A stretch of 64,000 nucleotides of DNA from JAIQFF01 sp963725615 (GTDB lineage Bacteria; Acidobacteriota; Terriglobia; Terriglobales; Acidobacteriaceae): assembly GCA_963725615.1 (NCBI GenBank), contig CAVRZO010000001.1, positions 310,001 through 374,000 of the forward strand. The letters are read 5' to 3'. The position numbers and the translations under genes are program-made. The first letter of the stretch is position 1. The number at the start of each line of letters is the position of its first letter. The notes under the pieces were generated by a model. The model had not been told where the DNA came from, made no database searches, and saw nothing but the letters and a program-made list of their open reading frames with translations. This document shows positions 1-8,700 of the stretch, piece by piece.

Positions 1-67
1 TGCTCTTGCCGACTCGTATGGGGCCTTCGACTGCAATATAACGGGGCAGCTCAAAAAGATTAGCCAT
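1..67 (-). CDS. Deoxynucleoside kinase, N-terminal fragment (runs off the window)
   Basis: The minus strand opens with ATG at 65-67 and reads MANLFELPRYIAVEGPIRVG then KS before leaving the window. The stretch YIAVEGPIRVGKS is a Walker A P-loop in the form usual for the deoxyadenosine/deoxyguanosine kinase family, which phosphorylates deoxynucleosides in nucleotide salvage. Only about 22 residues are visible, so the family call rests on the P-loop and its closeness to the N-terminus. It is divergent from the deacetylase gene at 261, with a repeat-containing gap between them. A thymidylate kinase is the main alternative. Confidence 0.6.
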   Translation of the reverse strand, partial: MANLFELPRYIAVEGPIRVGKS

Positions 68-260
68 TGATTAGAAGATCAGAGGAATTGAAGTTCCTTC
101 GCAGCATATCTCGCCTGAGGCCTGGAGGCAATTGTGGAAAGAGTTAACAGGGGAGAGATTTCATATTGCAGATTTCAGATCGATGATTGCAACCTAAGGC
201 GAGTGGCAAATCTGAAATCTGCAATCTCGAATCTGCAATGCGGTTACAATCGCGGTCAGC
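68..260. repeat. Divergent intergenic gap with a 16-bp perfect inverted repeat
   Basis: Arms ATTGCAGATTTCAGAT (165-180) and its exact reverse complement (210-225) are separated by 29 bases. Related units (GATTTCAGATT...) recur at 14440-14520 and near 965-980, so this is a dispersed repeat and not a unique operator. A TACAAT hexamer at 245-250, just before the ATG at 261, is a plausible -10 element for the downstream gene. Confidence 0.6.
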
Positions 261-980
261 ATGTACCGCACCATCGTCACCACCGCCGTGGCCGCAGCTG
301 CTTCTGCCGCGGGCTATCAATCCATGGCGCCGACCGGACAATGGTTCGGCCACACCTTCACCGGGCTGGGCCGCCGGTCGAAGCAATTGGCGCTGACTTA
401 CGATGACGGACCCAACGACCCGCACACCCAGCGCTTGCTGGATGTGCTGGCACATCACCATGTTCACGCCACTTTTTTTCTGATCGGGCGCTACGTGCAG
501 CAACGGCCGGACATCGTTCGTGAACTGGTAAAGGCTGGGCATGTCGTGGGGAACCACACCTTCACTCATCCTCTACTCATCTTCAAAGGCGCCAACGAAC
601 TCAGGTCACAGCTCGACAATTGTCATCGCGCTCTGACCGACGCCATAAGCGCACACTCCAATCTGTTCCGCCCGCCTTTTGGAGGCCGGCGCCCCGCGGT
701 GCTGCGCATCGCGCGTCAGATGGGACTGGAACCAATTATGTGGAACGTCACGGGCTATGACTGGAATGCAAGCTCAGCCGAGCAGATCGAGCGCAAGGTG
801 ACAAGCCAGGTCCGTGGCGGAAATGTAATTCTGCTGCACGATGGCGGACATCGTGAGTTCGGCGCCGATCGTTCGTTTACCGTTACTGCGACGGATCGGT
901 TGATTTCTCGCTACAAATCGGAAGGGTATGAGTTTGTGACGATTCCACAGATGATGCGAAAGGCAGATTTCAGTTCGTAG
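261..980 (+). CDS. NodB-type polysaccharide deacetylase
   Basis: This 239-residue carbohydrate esterase family 4 protein is expected to remove N-acetyl groups from cell-wall or exopolysaccharide sugars. The visible NodB motifs are TYDDGPND at residues 46-53 (catalytic base and metal Asp), HxxxH in GNHTFTHP (His99 and His103, metal ligands), RPPFGG near residue 137 and LLHDGG near residue 190. A short hydrophobic Ala-rich N-terminus (residues 4-18) may be an anchor or signal, although no clear cleavage site is seen. The start codon has no Shine-Dalgarno sequence but lies 10 bases after TACAAT. The last codons (KADFSS, stop) fall in a stretch resembling the dispersed CAGATTTCAG repeat. Substrate unknown. 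Confidence 0.85.
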   Translation: MYRTIVTTAVAAAASAAGYQSMAPTGQWFGHTFTGLGRRSKQLALTYDDGPNDPHTQRLLDVLAHHHVHATFFLIGRYVQQRPDIVRELVKAGHVVGNHTFTHPLLIFKGANELRSQLDNCHRALTDAISAHSNLFRPPFGGRRPAVLRIARQMGLEPIMWNVTGYDWNASSAEQIERKVTSQVRGGNVILLHDGGHREFGADRSFTVTATDRLISRYKSEGYEFVTIPQMMRKADFSS

Positions 981-990
981 TTCTCGGATC

Positions 991-2304
991 TCAGCTTGCA
1001 CTGGCCACGGGCATGGTCGCGAACGCCTGCCTCGCTGCTGTGATGGTCTGGTGGACATCTTTTTCGGTGTGGGCGGCGCTCAGGAATGCCGCTTCGAACT
1101 GGGATGGCGGCAAGTACACGCCTCGATCCAGCATGGCGCGGAAAAACCGGGCGAAGGCTTTGCTGTCGCACTTGGCTGCCGACGTCCAATCGGTCACTGG
1201 ACCATTGCTAAAAAACCAGGTGAACATGGATCCGACGCGATTGCACTCGATCGGCACTCCCGCGTCCCTGGCCGCGGCGGTCACACCTTCGCTCAACTGC
1301 GCACTGCGAAGTTCCAGGCCGGTGTACAGAGTGCCCTTGTGGTTGCGCAGGTAACGCAGTGTGGCAAGGCCGGCGGCCATGGCGAGCGGGTTCCCGGAAA
1401 GCGTTCCTGCCTGATAGACCGGACCAAGCGGCGCGACCATGTCCATGATCTCGGAAGGACCGCCATATGCGCCCACGGGGAGTCCGCCGCCAATGATCTT
1501 TCCAAACGTGGTCAGGTCCGGCAGAATTCCGTATCGCTCCTGCGCTCCGCCGAAGGCCAGGCGAAAGCCGGTCATCACTTCGTCGAAAATGAGCACGGAT
1601 CTGTCGCGCTCGGTAATCTCGCGCAGCGCGTCCAGATACATCGGACTCGGCGGCACGCATCCCATGTTGCCAACCACCGGTTCCACGATCACACACGCGA
1701 TCTGCTTGCTGAACTTCTTGAAAGCCAGCTCCAGTGCGTCCGTGTCATTGAAGGGAAGCGCCAGTGTCAGCTGGGTGAATTCTTCGGGCACTCCGGCCGA
1801 GCCGGGAATGCCCAGCGTGGCCACACCCGAACCGGCTTTCACCAGCAGCGCGTCCGCATGGCCGTGATAGCAGCCTTCAAACTTCACGATGTACTTGCGC
1901 CCGGTGTAAGCGCGGGCCAGGCGGATGGCCGACATGGTGGCTTCCGTGCCCGAGTTGACGAAGCGGATTTTTTCCACGTGGGGGAAGGCCGAGATCACGA
2001 TTTCGGCCAGATCAGCTTCGGCAGCGGTCGAGGCCCCAAAACTGGTTCCACTCTTGGCGGCCGTGGCAATCGCCTCGGGCACGCCGGGCGGAGCGTGCCC
2101 GAGGATCAGAGGTCCCCAGGAACCCACATAGTCGATGTACTTATTTTCGTCGGCATCCCAAATATGACAGCCCTGCCCGCGAACGATGAACAGCGGATCG
2201 CCTCCGACCGAAGCAAACGCTCGCACCGGAGAATTGACGCCGCCGGGAATCATCTGCTCGGCGCGTTTCTGCAATTTGTGCGAAGCTTCGACGTTTCGGG
2301 CCAT
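991..2304 (-). CDS. hemL: Glutamate-1-semialdehyde 2,1-aminomutase
   Basis: This PLP enzyme converts glutamate-1-semialdehyde to 5-aminolevulinate in the C5 route to tetrapyrroles. From the ATG at 2304 the protein is 437 residues, the normal family length, and begins MARNVEASHKLQKRAEQMIPGGVNSPVR, typical of HemL. TFGKIIGGGLPVGAYGG carries the PLP-binding lysine, and FVNSGTEATMSAIRLAR is the cofactor phosphate region. The frame stays open a further 41 residues upstream, but that extension is not family-like and was rejected. It is convergent with the deacetylase gene, the two stops being 10 bases apart. No other haem gene is nearby. Confidence 0.95.
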   Translation of the reverse strand: MARNVEASHKLQKRAEQMIPGGVNSPVRAFASVGGDPLFIVRGQGCHIWDADENKYIDYVGSWGPLILGHAPPGVPEAIATAAKSGTSFGASTAAEADLAEIVISAFPHVEKIRFVNSGTEATMSAIRLARAYTGRKYIVKFEGCYHGHADALLVKAGSGVATLGIPGSAGVPEEFTQLTLALPFNDTDALELAFKKFSKQIACVIVEPVVGNMGCVPPSPMYLDALREITERDRSVLIFDEVMTGFRLAFGGAQERYGILPDLTTFGKIIGGGLPVGAYGGPSEIMDMVAPLGPVYQAGTLSGNPLAMAAGLATLRYLRNHKGTLYTGLELRSAQLSEGVTAAARDAGVPIECNRVGSMFTWFFSNGPVTDWTSAAKCDSKAFARFFRAMLDRGVYLPPSQFEAAFLSAAHTEKDVHQTITAARQAFATMPVASAS

Positions 2305-2614
2305 GGGATCCGGTCGCAGCGGACTTATAAATATAGCAGCCAAGGGCGCGAAAGGGCATGACAGGACGCGTGGAGACAGCAAACGCGGGCCAGCCCTTGA
2401 ATTCACTGGAAATTCATTTGTCCGCAATATTCCTGAAACATGAATGCACTATCTTCGCGACAGTGACATGCTCTTCTAACCGGGAGAGCTAAGGACAGTC
2501 TCGGGGGGCTCCGGGCTGTCTTTTTTGTTTTTCCGACTTTTCGACGAATGCACGGATTGTGTGGGACCGGGTCTCCGACCCGGTCAGGCCGAGCAAGGCT
2601 CGGCTAACTCTGCC
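2305..2614. other. Intergenic gap of 310 bases: terminator-like hairpin and family A repeat
   Basis: The gap between two minus-strand genes holds a hairpin with a T-tract on the plus strand (2493-2530) and a GTGTGGGACCGGGT...GGCTCGGC palindromic unit (about 2559-2607) of repeat family A. No convincing coding sequence of useful length is seen on either strand. Confidence 0.5.
2493..2530 (+). terminator. Rho-independent terminator-like hairpin with no plus-strand gene upstream
   Basis: GGACAGTCTCGG can fold onto CCGGGCTGTC (GACAG/CTGTC core plus G.U pairs), followed directly by TTTTTTGTTTTT. The orientation is plus, yet the preceding 1.5 kb on plus is antisense to hemL. It may end a small RNA or antisense transcript, or be fortuitous. 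Confidence 0.4.
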
Positions 2615-2899
2615 CTACTTCTCCACCTTCACACCTTTCCAGAAGGCCACGTAACCAGTGATCTGCTTTGCCGCCGGTTTAGGCTCGGGATAAAACCAGG
2701 CAGCATCATGATTAAGCTTACCGCCCACCTCGACATCGTAGTAACTCGCGGTGCCTTTCCACGGACACACCGTGTGGCTCGCGCTTGGTTTGAAATGCTC
2801 CGTTTTGATGGCGTCGGGCGGGAAGTACTGGTTGCCTTCTACTTCCACACATTGGTTTGATTCCGCCAGCACCGTACCTTCCCAGATTGCTTTTGTCAT
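2615..2899 (-). CDS. DUF427 family protein
   Basis: This 94-residue protein spans a complete DUF427 domain: an N-terminal stretch KAIWEGTVLAES, a central FKPSASHTVCPWKGTASYYDV, and a C-terminal AAWFYPEPKPAAKQITGYVAFWKGV. CPWKGTASYY is the family hallmark. DUF427 proteins are small, cytosolic, beta-rich and of unknown biochemical role. The ATG at 2899 gives the usual length. It stands alone between hemL and a divergent amidinohydrolase-like gene. Confidence 0.85.
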   Translation of the reverse strand: MTKAIWEGTVLAESNQCVEVEGNQYFPPDAIKTEHFKPSASHTVCPWKGTASYYDVEVGGKLNHDAAWFYPEPKPAAKQITGYVAFWKGVKVEK

Positions 2900-3004
2900 A
2901 AGACCTGTTTAGATTGCAGAACGGGAAGGCGGTCGCAATCTTTGAAGATTTCTGGCGAACTCCAAAGTCCGGTTATCGACGCCCACGCTTTTAATGGTCA
3001 TTCC

Positions 3005-3874
3005 ATGGTCGGACGACTCCAGCGGGTGCTGGTGTGCTCGCCACGCGCCGCGGGATGGAACCAGCCGTCCGTCGCGGATCGCTGGCGAGAGCTGGGCTTC
3101 TTCCATCCGCCGGATTTTGCGGCCGCGCAGGCGCAGCATGACGAACTTTGCCGCCAGCTGGAATCCGCCGGAACCGAAGTATTCCATCTGCCTGCCGCTT
3201 CCGATCTTTCGCTCGACGCTGTCTACACCCACGATCCTTCCCTGGCCTCTGATCACGGGCTCATCGGACTGCATCCCGGCAAACCCAACCGTATTCCGGA
3301 AGCACAACGCCATGTCGAATTCTGCCGCAGCCTTGGCATGCCGGTGCTGGGTCAAATTCAGCCGCCGGGGAAAACTGAAGCCGGTGACATGGTCTGGCTC
3401 GATTCCACTACTCTGCTGATCGGCCAGGGCTACCGCACCAACGCACTGGGGATTGCGCAGATGCGGGCGCTGCTCCAGCCCCATGGCATTGAAGTGCTCT
3501 CGGCACCCTTGCCGTATGGCCCAGGCCCCTCGACCTGCTTGCATCTCATGTCGCTGATGAGCCTGCTCGACGAACAGACCGCGCTGGTGGATTTGCCCTG
3601 GCTGGCGGTTGAAACGGTGGAACTGCTGCAATCCCGAGGCTACCGGTGCATTGAGATCGAATATTCCGAGCGCGACACGCTCGCCTGTAACGTACTTTCG
3701 CTGGGCGAAAAGCGCCTGCTCGCTCTGGAAGAAAACCGTACGACCAATCAGAAGCTTCGCCACGCGGGATTCGATGTAAATACTTTTCCCGGATCTGAGC
3801 TGTGCGTCAACGGCGGTGGTGGCCCCACCTGCCTTACCCGCCCGCTACTTCGAACCCCATCTCGAACCACGTAG
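3005..3874 (+). CDS. DDAH/arginine deiminase-superfamily amidinohydrolase
   Basis: The protein resembles dimethylarginine dimethylaminohydrolase-like members of the guanidino-group-modifying superfamily, which hydrolyse substituted arginines or related guanidines. Visible features are LQRVLVCSPRAAGWN near the start, VYTHDPSLAS, GHP-like LHPGKPNR, a DMVWLDSTTLLIGQGYRTN segment with the usual acidic site residues, a central histidine (CLHLMSL) and a C-terminal GGGPTCLTRP with the nucleophilic cysteine. The start at ATG 3005 is preferred: TTTAAT lies at 2990-2995 and the family begins just before VLVCSP. A TTG at 2942 would add 21 atypical residues. The last residues (RTT, stop) come from a family A repeat that begins at 3864. 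Substrate not known. Confidence 0.75.
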   Translation: MVGRLQRVLVCSPRAAGWNQPSVADRWRELGFFHPPDFAAAQAQHDELCRQLESAGTEVFHLPAASDLSLDAVYTHDPSLASDHGLIGLHPGKPNRIPEAQRHVEFCRSLGMPVLGQIQPPGKTEAGDMVWLDSTTLLIGQGYRTNALGIAQMRALLQPHGIEVLSAPLPYGPGPSTCLHLMSLMSLLDEQTALVDLPWLAVETVELLQSRGYRCIEIEYSERDTLACNVLSLGEKRLLALEENRTTNQKLRHAGFDVNTFPGSELCVNGGGGPTCLTRPLLRTPSRTT

Positions 3875-3926
3875 GGGCAGGTGTCCCACCTGCCCGGCGG
3901 AGCGAAGCTCCGCAGCGCTGTCGGAC
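3864..3926. repeat. Family A palindromic repeat, overlapping the 3' end of the DDAH-like gene
   Basis: It begins GAACCACGTAGGGGCAGG, then GTGTCCCACCTGCC and the hairpin GGCGGAGCGAAGCTCCGC. The first ten bases are also coding and supply the stop codon of the upstream gene. Related copies occur at 23486, 27307, 28611, 33459, 34793, 36785 and 39645. Confidence 0.8.
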
Positions 3927-3964
3927 GCCCCGAGCCCCGGCTTCCGAAATTTCTTTGATCTTTC

Positions 3965-3998
3965 TTGACAGCAAATACTATGTAATACATAGTATAGT
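3965..3998 (+). promoter_or_regulatory. Promoter with perfect palindromic PadR-type operator
   Basis: A consensus -35 TTGACA lies at 3965-3970. ATACTATGTA-A-TACATAGTAT, a perfect 10-bp inverted repeat, fills 3975-3995 and covers the -10 region (CATAGT at 3988-3993, 17-base spacing). ATGTA/TACAT half-sites are typical of PadR-family operators, so autorepression by the gene starting at 4001 is likely. The predicted transcription start nearly coincides with the GTG start codon. Confidence 0.7.
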
Positions 3999-4000
3999 GC

Positions 4001-4375
4001 GTGACCAAGAGACCTCCTGTCGATCTGGAAAGCGCGGAAAAGTGGGAAGTGCAACTTCGCAAGGGGTCCCTGGAGTTGGCGGTCCTGGCCTCGCTGTGGG
4101 AGGGTCGGCTTTACGGCCTGGAAATTCTCCGGCGCCTGGAAAACGACTCAGACCTGATTGTTGCTGAGGGCACCGTCTATCCCCTGCTAACCCGACTGAA
4201 AGCCTTGCGCCTCATCGAATCCGAGTGGGTCGAGTCCGACTCCGGACATCCGCGCAAGTACTACTGGCTCACCTCGCCGGGCCGGCAGCGCGCACTGGAG
4301 ATGGCACGTATCTGGAAGCGATTCTCTGCCAGCTTGAGCGATCTGCTCACGCCGCTGGGGAAGGAGAAAAGATGA
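4001..4375 (+). CDS. PadR-family transcriptional regulator
   Basis: This 124-residue winged-helix regulator belongs to the short PadR class. LRKGSLELAVLASLWEGRLYGLEILRRLE is the recognition-helix half, VAEGTVYPLLTRLKALRLIESEW is the classical PadR motif, and GHPRKYYWLTSPGRQRAL is the wing and start of the C-terminal dimerisation helix. The GTG at 4001 is the first usable start. There is no Shine-Dalgarno and the promoter predicts an almost leaderless mRNA. Its last four bases overlap the next gene (ATGA). PadR genes followed by a HAAS/DUF1700-type membrane protein are a recurring module. The inferred role is to repress its own operon until an unknown ligand binds. Confidence 0.9.
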   Translation: MTKRPPVDLESAEKWEVQLRKGSLELAVLASLWEGRLYGLEILRRLENDSDLIVAEGTVYPLLTRLKALRLIESEWVESDSGHPRKYYWLTSPGRQRALEMARIWKRFSASLSDLLTPLGKEKR

Positions 4376-4986
4376 CGATTTCAGCCGATTCGCAGCTGGC
4401 TATCGACGCTTACCTGAAAGTCTTGCGCAAGCGCCTGCGTGGACTGAGCGAACAGGTTTCTGACGACGTCGTGAAGGAAATCCGCAGTCACATTCTCGAC
4501 AAGGCATCCATAGGAGGACAGTTGACTCCGGGCTCTGTGGCATCGGTTCTGGCCGATCTGGGCAGCCCCGAAGAACTTGCCAGCCAGTACGTGACCGATG
4601 ACCTGCTGGCGCGGGCCCAGGTGACCCGCTCTCCGTTTTTGGTCTTGCGAAGTCTGTTTCGTTGGGCAAGCCTCAGCTTCGTCGGACTCTGCATCCTGAC
4701 GTTTTCCGTGTTGGGATATTTTCTGGCCGGATCGTTTGCCCTTTGCGCGATGCTGAAGCCGATTCATCCGCAGACTGCCGGATTGTGGCTGTTGCCTTCC
4801 CCGGAGGACGACTATTCGTTCAGCTTGCGCCTCGGGTTCAGCTCCCCGCCGGCACACAGCAGGGAGCTCCTGGGATGGTGGATCGTACCTATCGGTTTGG
4901 CCTTCGCCATGGGACTCGTCTTACTCACGTTCCATTTTGGACTTTGGAGCATTCGCAAGTTCTGGCGCCCGGTGCGAGTCGCTTGA
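4372..4986 (+). CDS. HAAS/DUF1700-like membrane protein
   Basis: The protein is 204 residues. The first about 75 (DAYLKVLRKRLRGLSEQVSDDVVKEIRSHI...ADLGSPEELASQYV) are a soluble helical domain of the HAAS type found downstream of PadR regulators. Hydrophobic segments follow at about 95-125 (SFVGLCILTFSVLGYFLAG) and 172-192 (WWIVPIGLAFAMGLVLLTFH). The ATG overlaps the PadR stop as ATGA, indicating translational coupling, and AGGAGAAAAG just upstream provides a ribosome binding site. A start at 4225 in the same frame was rejected because it only re-reads the PadR gene. Biochemical role unknown; probably a membrane-linked signalling partner of the operon. Confidence 0.75.
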   Translation: MTISADSQLAIDAYLKVLRKRLRGLSEQVSDDVVKEIRSHILDKASIGGQLTPGSVASVLADLGSPEELASQYVTDDLLARAQVTRSPFLVLRSLFRWASLSFVGLCILTFSVLGYFLAGSFALCAMLKPIHPQTAGLWLLPSPEDDYSFSLRLGFSSPPAHSRELLGWWIVPIGLAFAMGLVLLTFHFGLWSIRKFWRPVRVA

Positions 4987-5002
4987 TCTTGAGGAGCGCA
5001 CG

Positions 5003-5713
5003 ATGAGTGATCTGCTGAATGATCCTGCAACGCCGCGAGAGACAGAAGGCTGGCGCCAAAGCAACTGGCTGGCGTTCGCCGAATTCGCCATCGTTGCGCT
5101 AATTTTCCTGGCAGACGAGAAGCACCTGGTGCCGGTTAGCAAGACCCCGTTTCTGCTCCTGTTGGGATGGATCTCGATCCGGATGCGCGGTCTGCGTTGG
5201 CGGAGCCTGGGGCTCACGCTTAACCGCAGGTGGCTCCACACTCTTACCCTCGGGGTAGGAGCCGGCCTTCTCATGGAAGCCTTTGAGCTTTTCGTCAGTC
5301 AGCCGCTGCTGGTCCGAATCACCGGAAAACAACCGGACCTGTCCGACTTTCAAGCCATTTACGGCAATCTCAAGTGGACTCTTATCCTGCTTGCTCTTAC
5401 TTGGCCTCTCGCCGCTTTTGGCGAAGAAATGGTGTGGCGGGGCTATCTGATGAACCGGGTTGCCGATTTGGGGAAGCACACTCGCCTGGCCTGGATCGTC
5501 AGCCTGGTCGCGGTCAACATGGCGTTCGGATACGCCCATTCTTACCAGGGGATTACGGGCATCATTGACGAGGGCCTCATGGGAGTTTTGCTCGGACTGT
5601 TCTATCTCGGCACCGGCTGCAATTTATCTGTTCCCATCATCGCGCACGGCGTAGCGGATACCGTCGACCTGCTGCTGATCTTCTTCGGCAAGTACCCTGG
5701 GATGGGAAGGTAG
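5003..5713 (+). CDS. CPBP-family intramembrane metalloprotease (Abi/CAAX type)
   Basis: This multi-pass membrane protein of 236 residues has the CPBP signature: AAFGEEMVWRGYLMNRV (motif 1, paired Glu and Arg), a second motif around FGYAHSYQGITGIIDEGLMG, and IIAHGVADTVDLL (motif 3, His). The ATG at 5003 follows GAGGAGCGCACG, a good ribosome binding site, 16 bases after the HAAS gene, so it is the third cistron of the PadR operon. Bacterial CPBP proteases act in bacteriocin maturation, immunity or membrane-protein quality control. The substrate here is unknown. A start at 4937 was rejected as it overlaps the previous gene without a ribosome site. Confidence 0.85.
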   Translation: MSDLLNDPATPRETEGWRQSNWLAFAEFAIVALIFLADEKHLVPVSKTPFLLLLGWISIRMRGLRWRSLGLTLNRRWLHTLTLGVGAGLLMEAFELFVSQPLLVRITGKQPDLSDFQAIYGNLKWTLILLALTWPLAAFGEEMVWRGYLMNRVADLGKHTRLAWIVSLVAVNMAFGYAHSYQGITGIIDEGLMGVLLGLFYLGTGCNLSVPIIAHGVADTVDLLLIFFGKYPGMGR

Positions 5714-5716
5714 TCC

Positions 5717-5725
5717 TGATAAAAT
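5717..5725 (+). promoter_or_regulatory. Extended -10 element of mfd
   Basis: TGATAAAAT matches the extended -10 pattern TGnTAnAAT. The ATG at 5734 is only 8 bases past its end, so the transcript would have a leader of about 1-2 bases. No Shine-Dalgarno is present. Confidence 0.5.
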
Positions 5726-5733
5726 AGAAAGCG

Positions 5734-8700
5734 ATGGTTCTCCCCTTCGTCCGTGATCTGTTCACGGACGTGGAAAAGTTGCCGGCCTTTTCGCGTGTGG
5801 CCTCCCATCTAAAAGAGGGCACGGGGCGGATTCGTGTCTCCGGACTGATCCCAACTGCAAAAGCTTTGCTTTTGGTCCTGCTGCAAAAGGCGGCGGGGCG
5901 CCCTTTGATTGTGGTGGTCCCGGATAATCGCGCGGCTGAAGACCTGGTTCCGGTCCTGCAAGCTTTTTGTGAGCTGACCGGAGCCGCCGATCCCGGATCC
6001 GTCGTCTCGCTTCCCACCCGCGATGTGCTGCCCTTCCAGAATTTGTCTCCACACCCGGAGATCCAGGAAGAGCGGGCGGTTGCGCTGTGGAAGATTGCCA
6101 CCGGCGCAGCGTCTTTTGTGGTGTCGCCAATTGCTGCTACCGCCCTTCGACTGCGTTCAGCCGACTACTACGCGGACCTGGCGCGGACTGTACGGCGTGG
6201 CGACACCCTCAACATCGACGCACTGCTGCCACACCTCAACACGGTTGGCTACCACTCCACCGATGTAGTCGAAATGCCCGGAGAATACGCCTTACGCGGC
6301 GGCATTCTCGATGTCTACTCGCCGGAAGACGAGCGTCCGGTGCGCATCGAGTTTTTCGGGGACGAAGTCGAGTCCATACGGAAGTTTGATCCGGCCACCC
6401 AGCGCTCTTCCAATTCCACCGATGAAGCGCTGTTGCTTCCGCTCACCGAGACTCCGGTCAGCGAAGAACTGTTGGGGGCGGTGCATGCCCGTTTGTCCGG
6501 GAAGCGCATCACCGGTAACGAGGAGATCATTGAGCAAGCCGTACGCTCCGGCGGCGTCACCGTCTTTCCGGGATGGGAGTTTTATGCGCCCGTGGCCGGC
6601 GCCGATCACACCGTATTCGGTCTGATGCCCCGGGCCCTGGTATTGACCGACGAACTAGAAGCTCTGAAGGCTGAGTTCGATCACGTCTGGTCTCGCATCG
6701 AGGAAGCCCACGAGAGCAGCGGCGTGGGCAAACTTGTACGGCCTGCCGACTTATATTTTTCGCCCGAAGACTGGTGGCAACAGTTGTCCACCTTGCCTGG
6801 CGCCGACGTCGAGCATCTGGATATCGAGCGCAGCGACGATTCCGTGGCGGCAATTTCATTTCACACCCAACCCACACCACGCTTCCACGGCTCAGTTCCG
6901 ACCATGCTCGAAGAAGTAAAGAAGCTGATTGCGGACAGCAAGCGAGTCCTCATCGCCGTCCCCAACACCGGCGAAGTCGAGCGCCTGGCCGACGTTTTCA
7001 GCGAGTACGCGGTTTCATTTCGCCTGGGCAGCCGGACTCGCAGCGGAGAAAGTTACGCCGACGAAACGTCCTACTTCTCCGGCGAACTGCTCACCGCCAC
7101 GCTGGCCAAGGCTTACGTTCCCGACGGCGTCACGTTTCCCGACGCCAACCTTTCCATTTTGGGCGCGCGTGATTTGTTCGATGAGTCGGAGGCGGTCGTT
7201 TCGCGTCCCCAGCGGCAGAAATCCAAGACTTCTGCGTTTCTTTCCGACTTCCGCGACTTGCAGGTGGGCGACTACGTGGTCCACGTCGAGCACGGCATCG
7301 GTCAGTATCAGGGACTCAAGGAAATCAACCAGGGCAACGGCAATGCGGAGTTCATGCTGCTCGAATACGCCGAGGGCGCGCGCCTGTATGTGCCGCTGAC
7401 GCGTCTCGATCTGGTGCAGAAATACCGGTCGTCTGAAGGGGCCAAACCGGTGCTGAATCATCTGGGCACGGCGGCGTGGGCCAAGACCAAAGCTCGTGTA
7501 CGCAAGGCCATGAAGGACATGACCGACGAGCTGCTCAAGCTCTACGCCGAGCGCAAGACCGCCGAGGGACACTCCTTTTCGCCCGACAACGAATGGATGC
7601 GGGAGTTCGAAGACACCTTTGAATTCAGCGAGACCGAAGATCAGCAAACCGCAATCAACGACGTCAAGCGCGATATGGAATCCACGCAGCCTATGGACCG
7701 CCTGCTTTGCGGCGATGTCGGTTACGGCAAGACGGAAATCGCCATGCGCGCGGCTTTCAAGGCGATCAGCGACAACAAACAAGTCGCAGTGCTTGCGCCG
7801 ACGACGGTCCTTGCCTTTCAGCACTACGAAACCTTCAAGCAGCGTTTTGCAGCCTTTCCCGTCACCATCGAAATGATCAGCCGCTTCCGCTCGCCCAAGC
7901 AGCAGAAAGAGATTCTGCAGAAGGTGGAAGCGGGCAAAGTTGACATTCTGATCGGCACCCATCGCCTGATTTCGAAAGACGTAAAGTTCGCCGATCTGGG
8001 ATTGCTGGTGGTTGACGAAGAACAACGCTTCGGCGTGCGCCACAAGGAACGGCTAAAGCAGATGCGCAAGCAGGTGGATGTGCTGACCATGTCGGCCACT
8101 CCGATTCCGCGCACCCTGCATATGTCTCTGGTCGGACTGCGCGACATGAGCGTGATCGAAACGCCACCCAAGGACCGGATTGCAATCCAAACAGTAGTCG
8201 CCAGCTGGGACGAGAAGCTGATCCAGTCCGCGATCGAGCAGGAACTCGAACGCGGCGGCCAGGTCTTCTTCGTGCACAACCGCGTGGACAGTATCTGGGA
8301 GATTGCGGCCAAGCTCCAAGCACTCGTACCGCGAGCCCGCGTCATCGTAGGCCACGGACAAATGTCGGAAGGCGAGTTGGAGAAAGTGATGTTCAAATTC
8401 ATGCATCACGAAGCCGACATTCTGGTCTCCACCACCATCATCGAGAACGGCCTCGATATCCCGCTGTGCAACACCATTCTGATTAACCGCGCGGACCGCC
8501 TGGGGCTGTCTGAGCTTTACCAGCTGCGTGGCCGTGTGGGGCGTTCCAATCGCAGGGCGTATGCCTATCTCCTGCTCCCTGCCGAGATCGAGCTCACTCC
8601 CATTGCGCGGCGCCGACTGGCAGCGTTGAAAGAATTTTCCGACCTCGGCGCGGGCTTCAAGATTGCAGCCCTCGATCTCGAGCTGCGCGGCGCAGGCAAT

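Noticed and set aside
1051..2361. 436-residue plus-strand open frame opposite hemL
   Set aside because: It is the antisense of a complete hemL. The translation is His/Arg/Gly-rich with no domain, as expected from codon structure of a GC-rich gene.
7015..8043. Long minus-strand frame opposite mfd
   Set aside because: Antisense of the mfd helicase region; no family motifs and no ribosome site.
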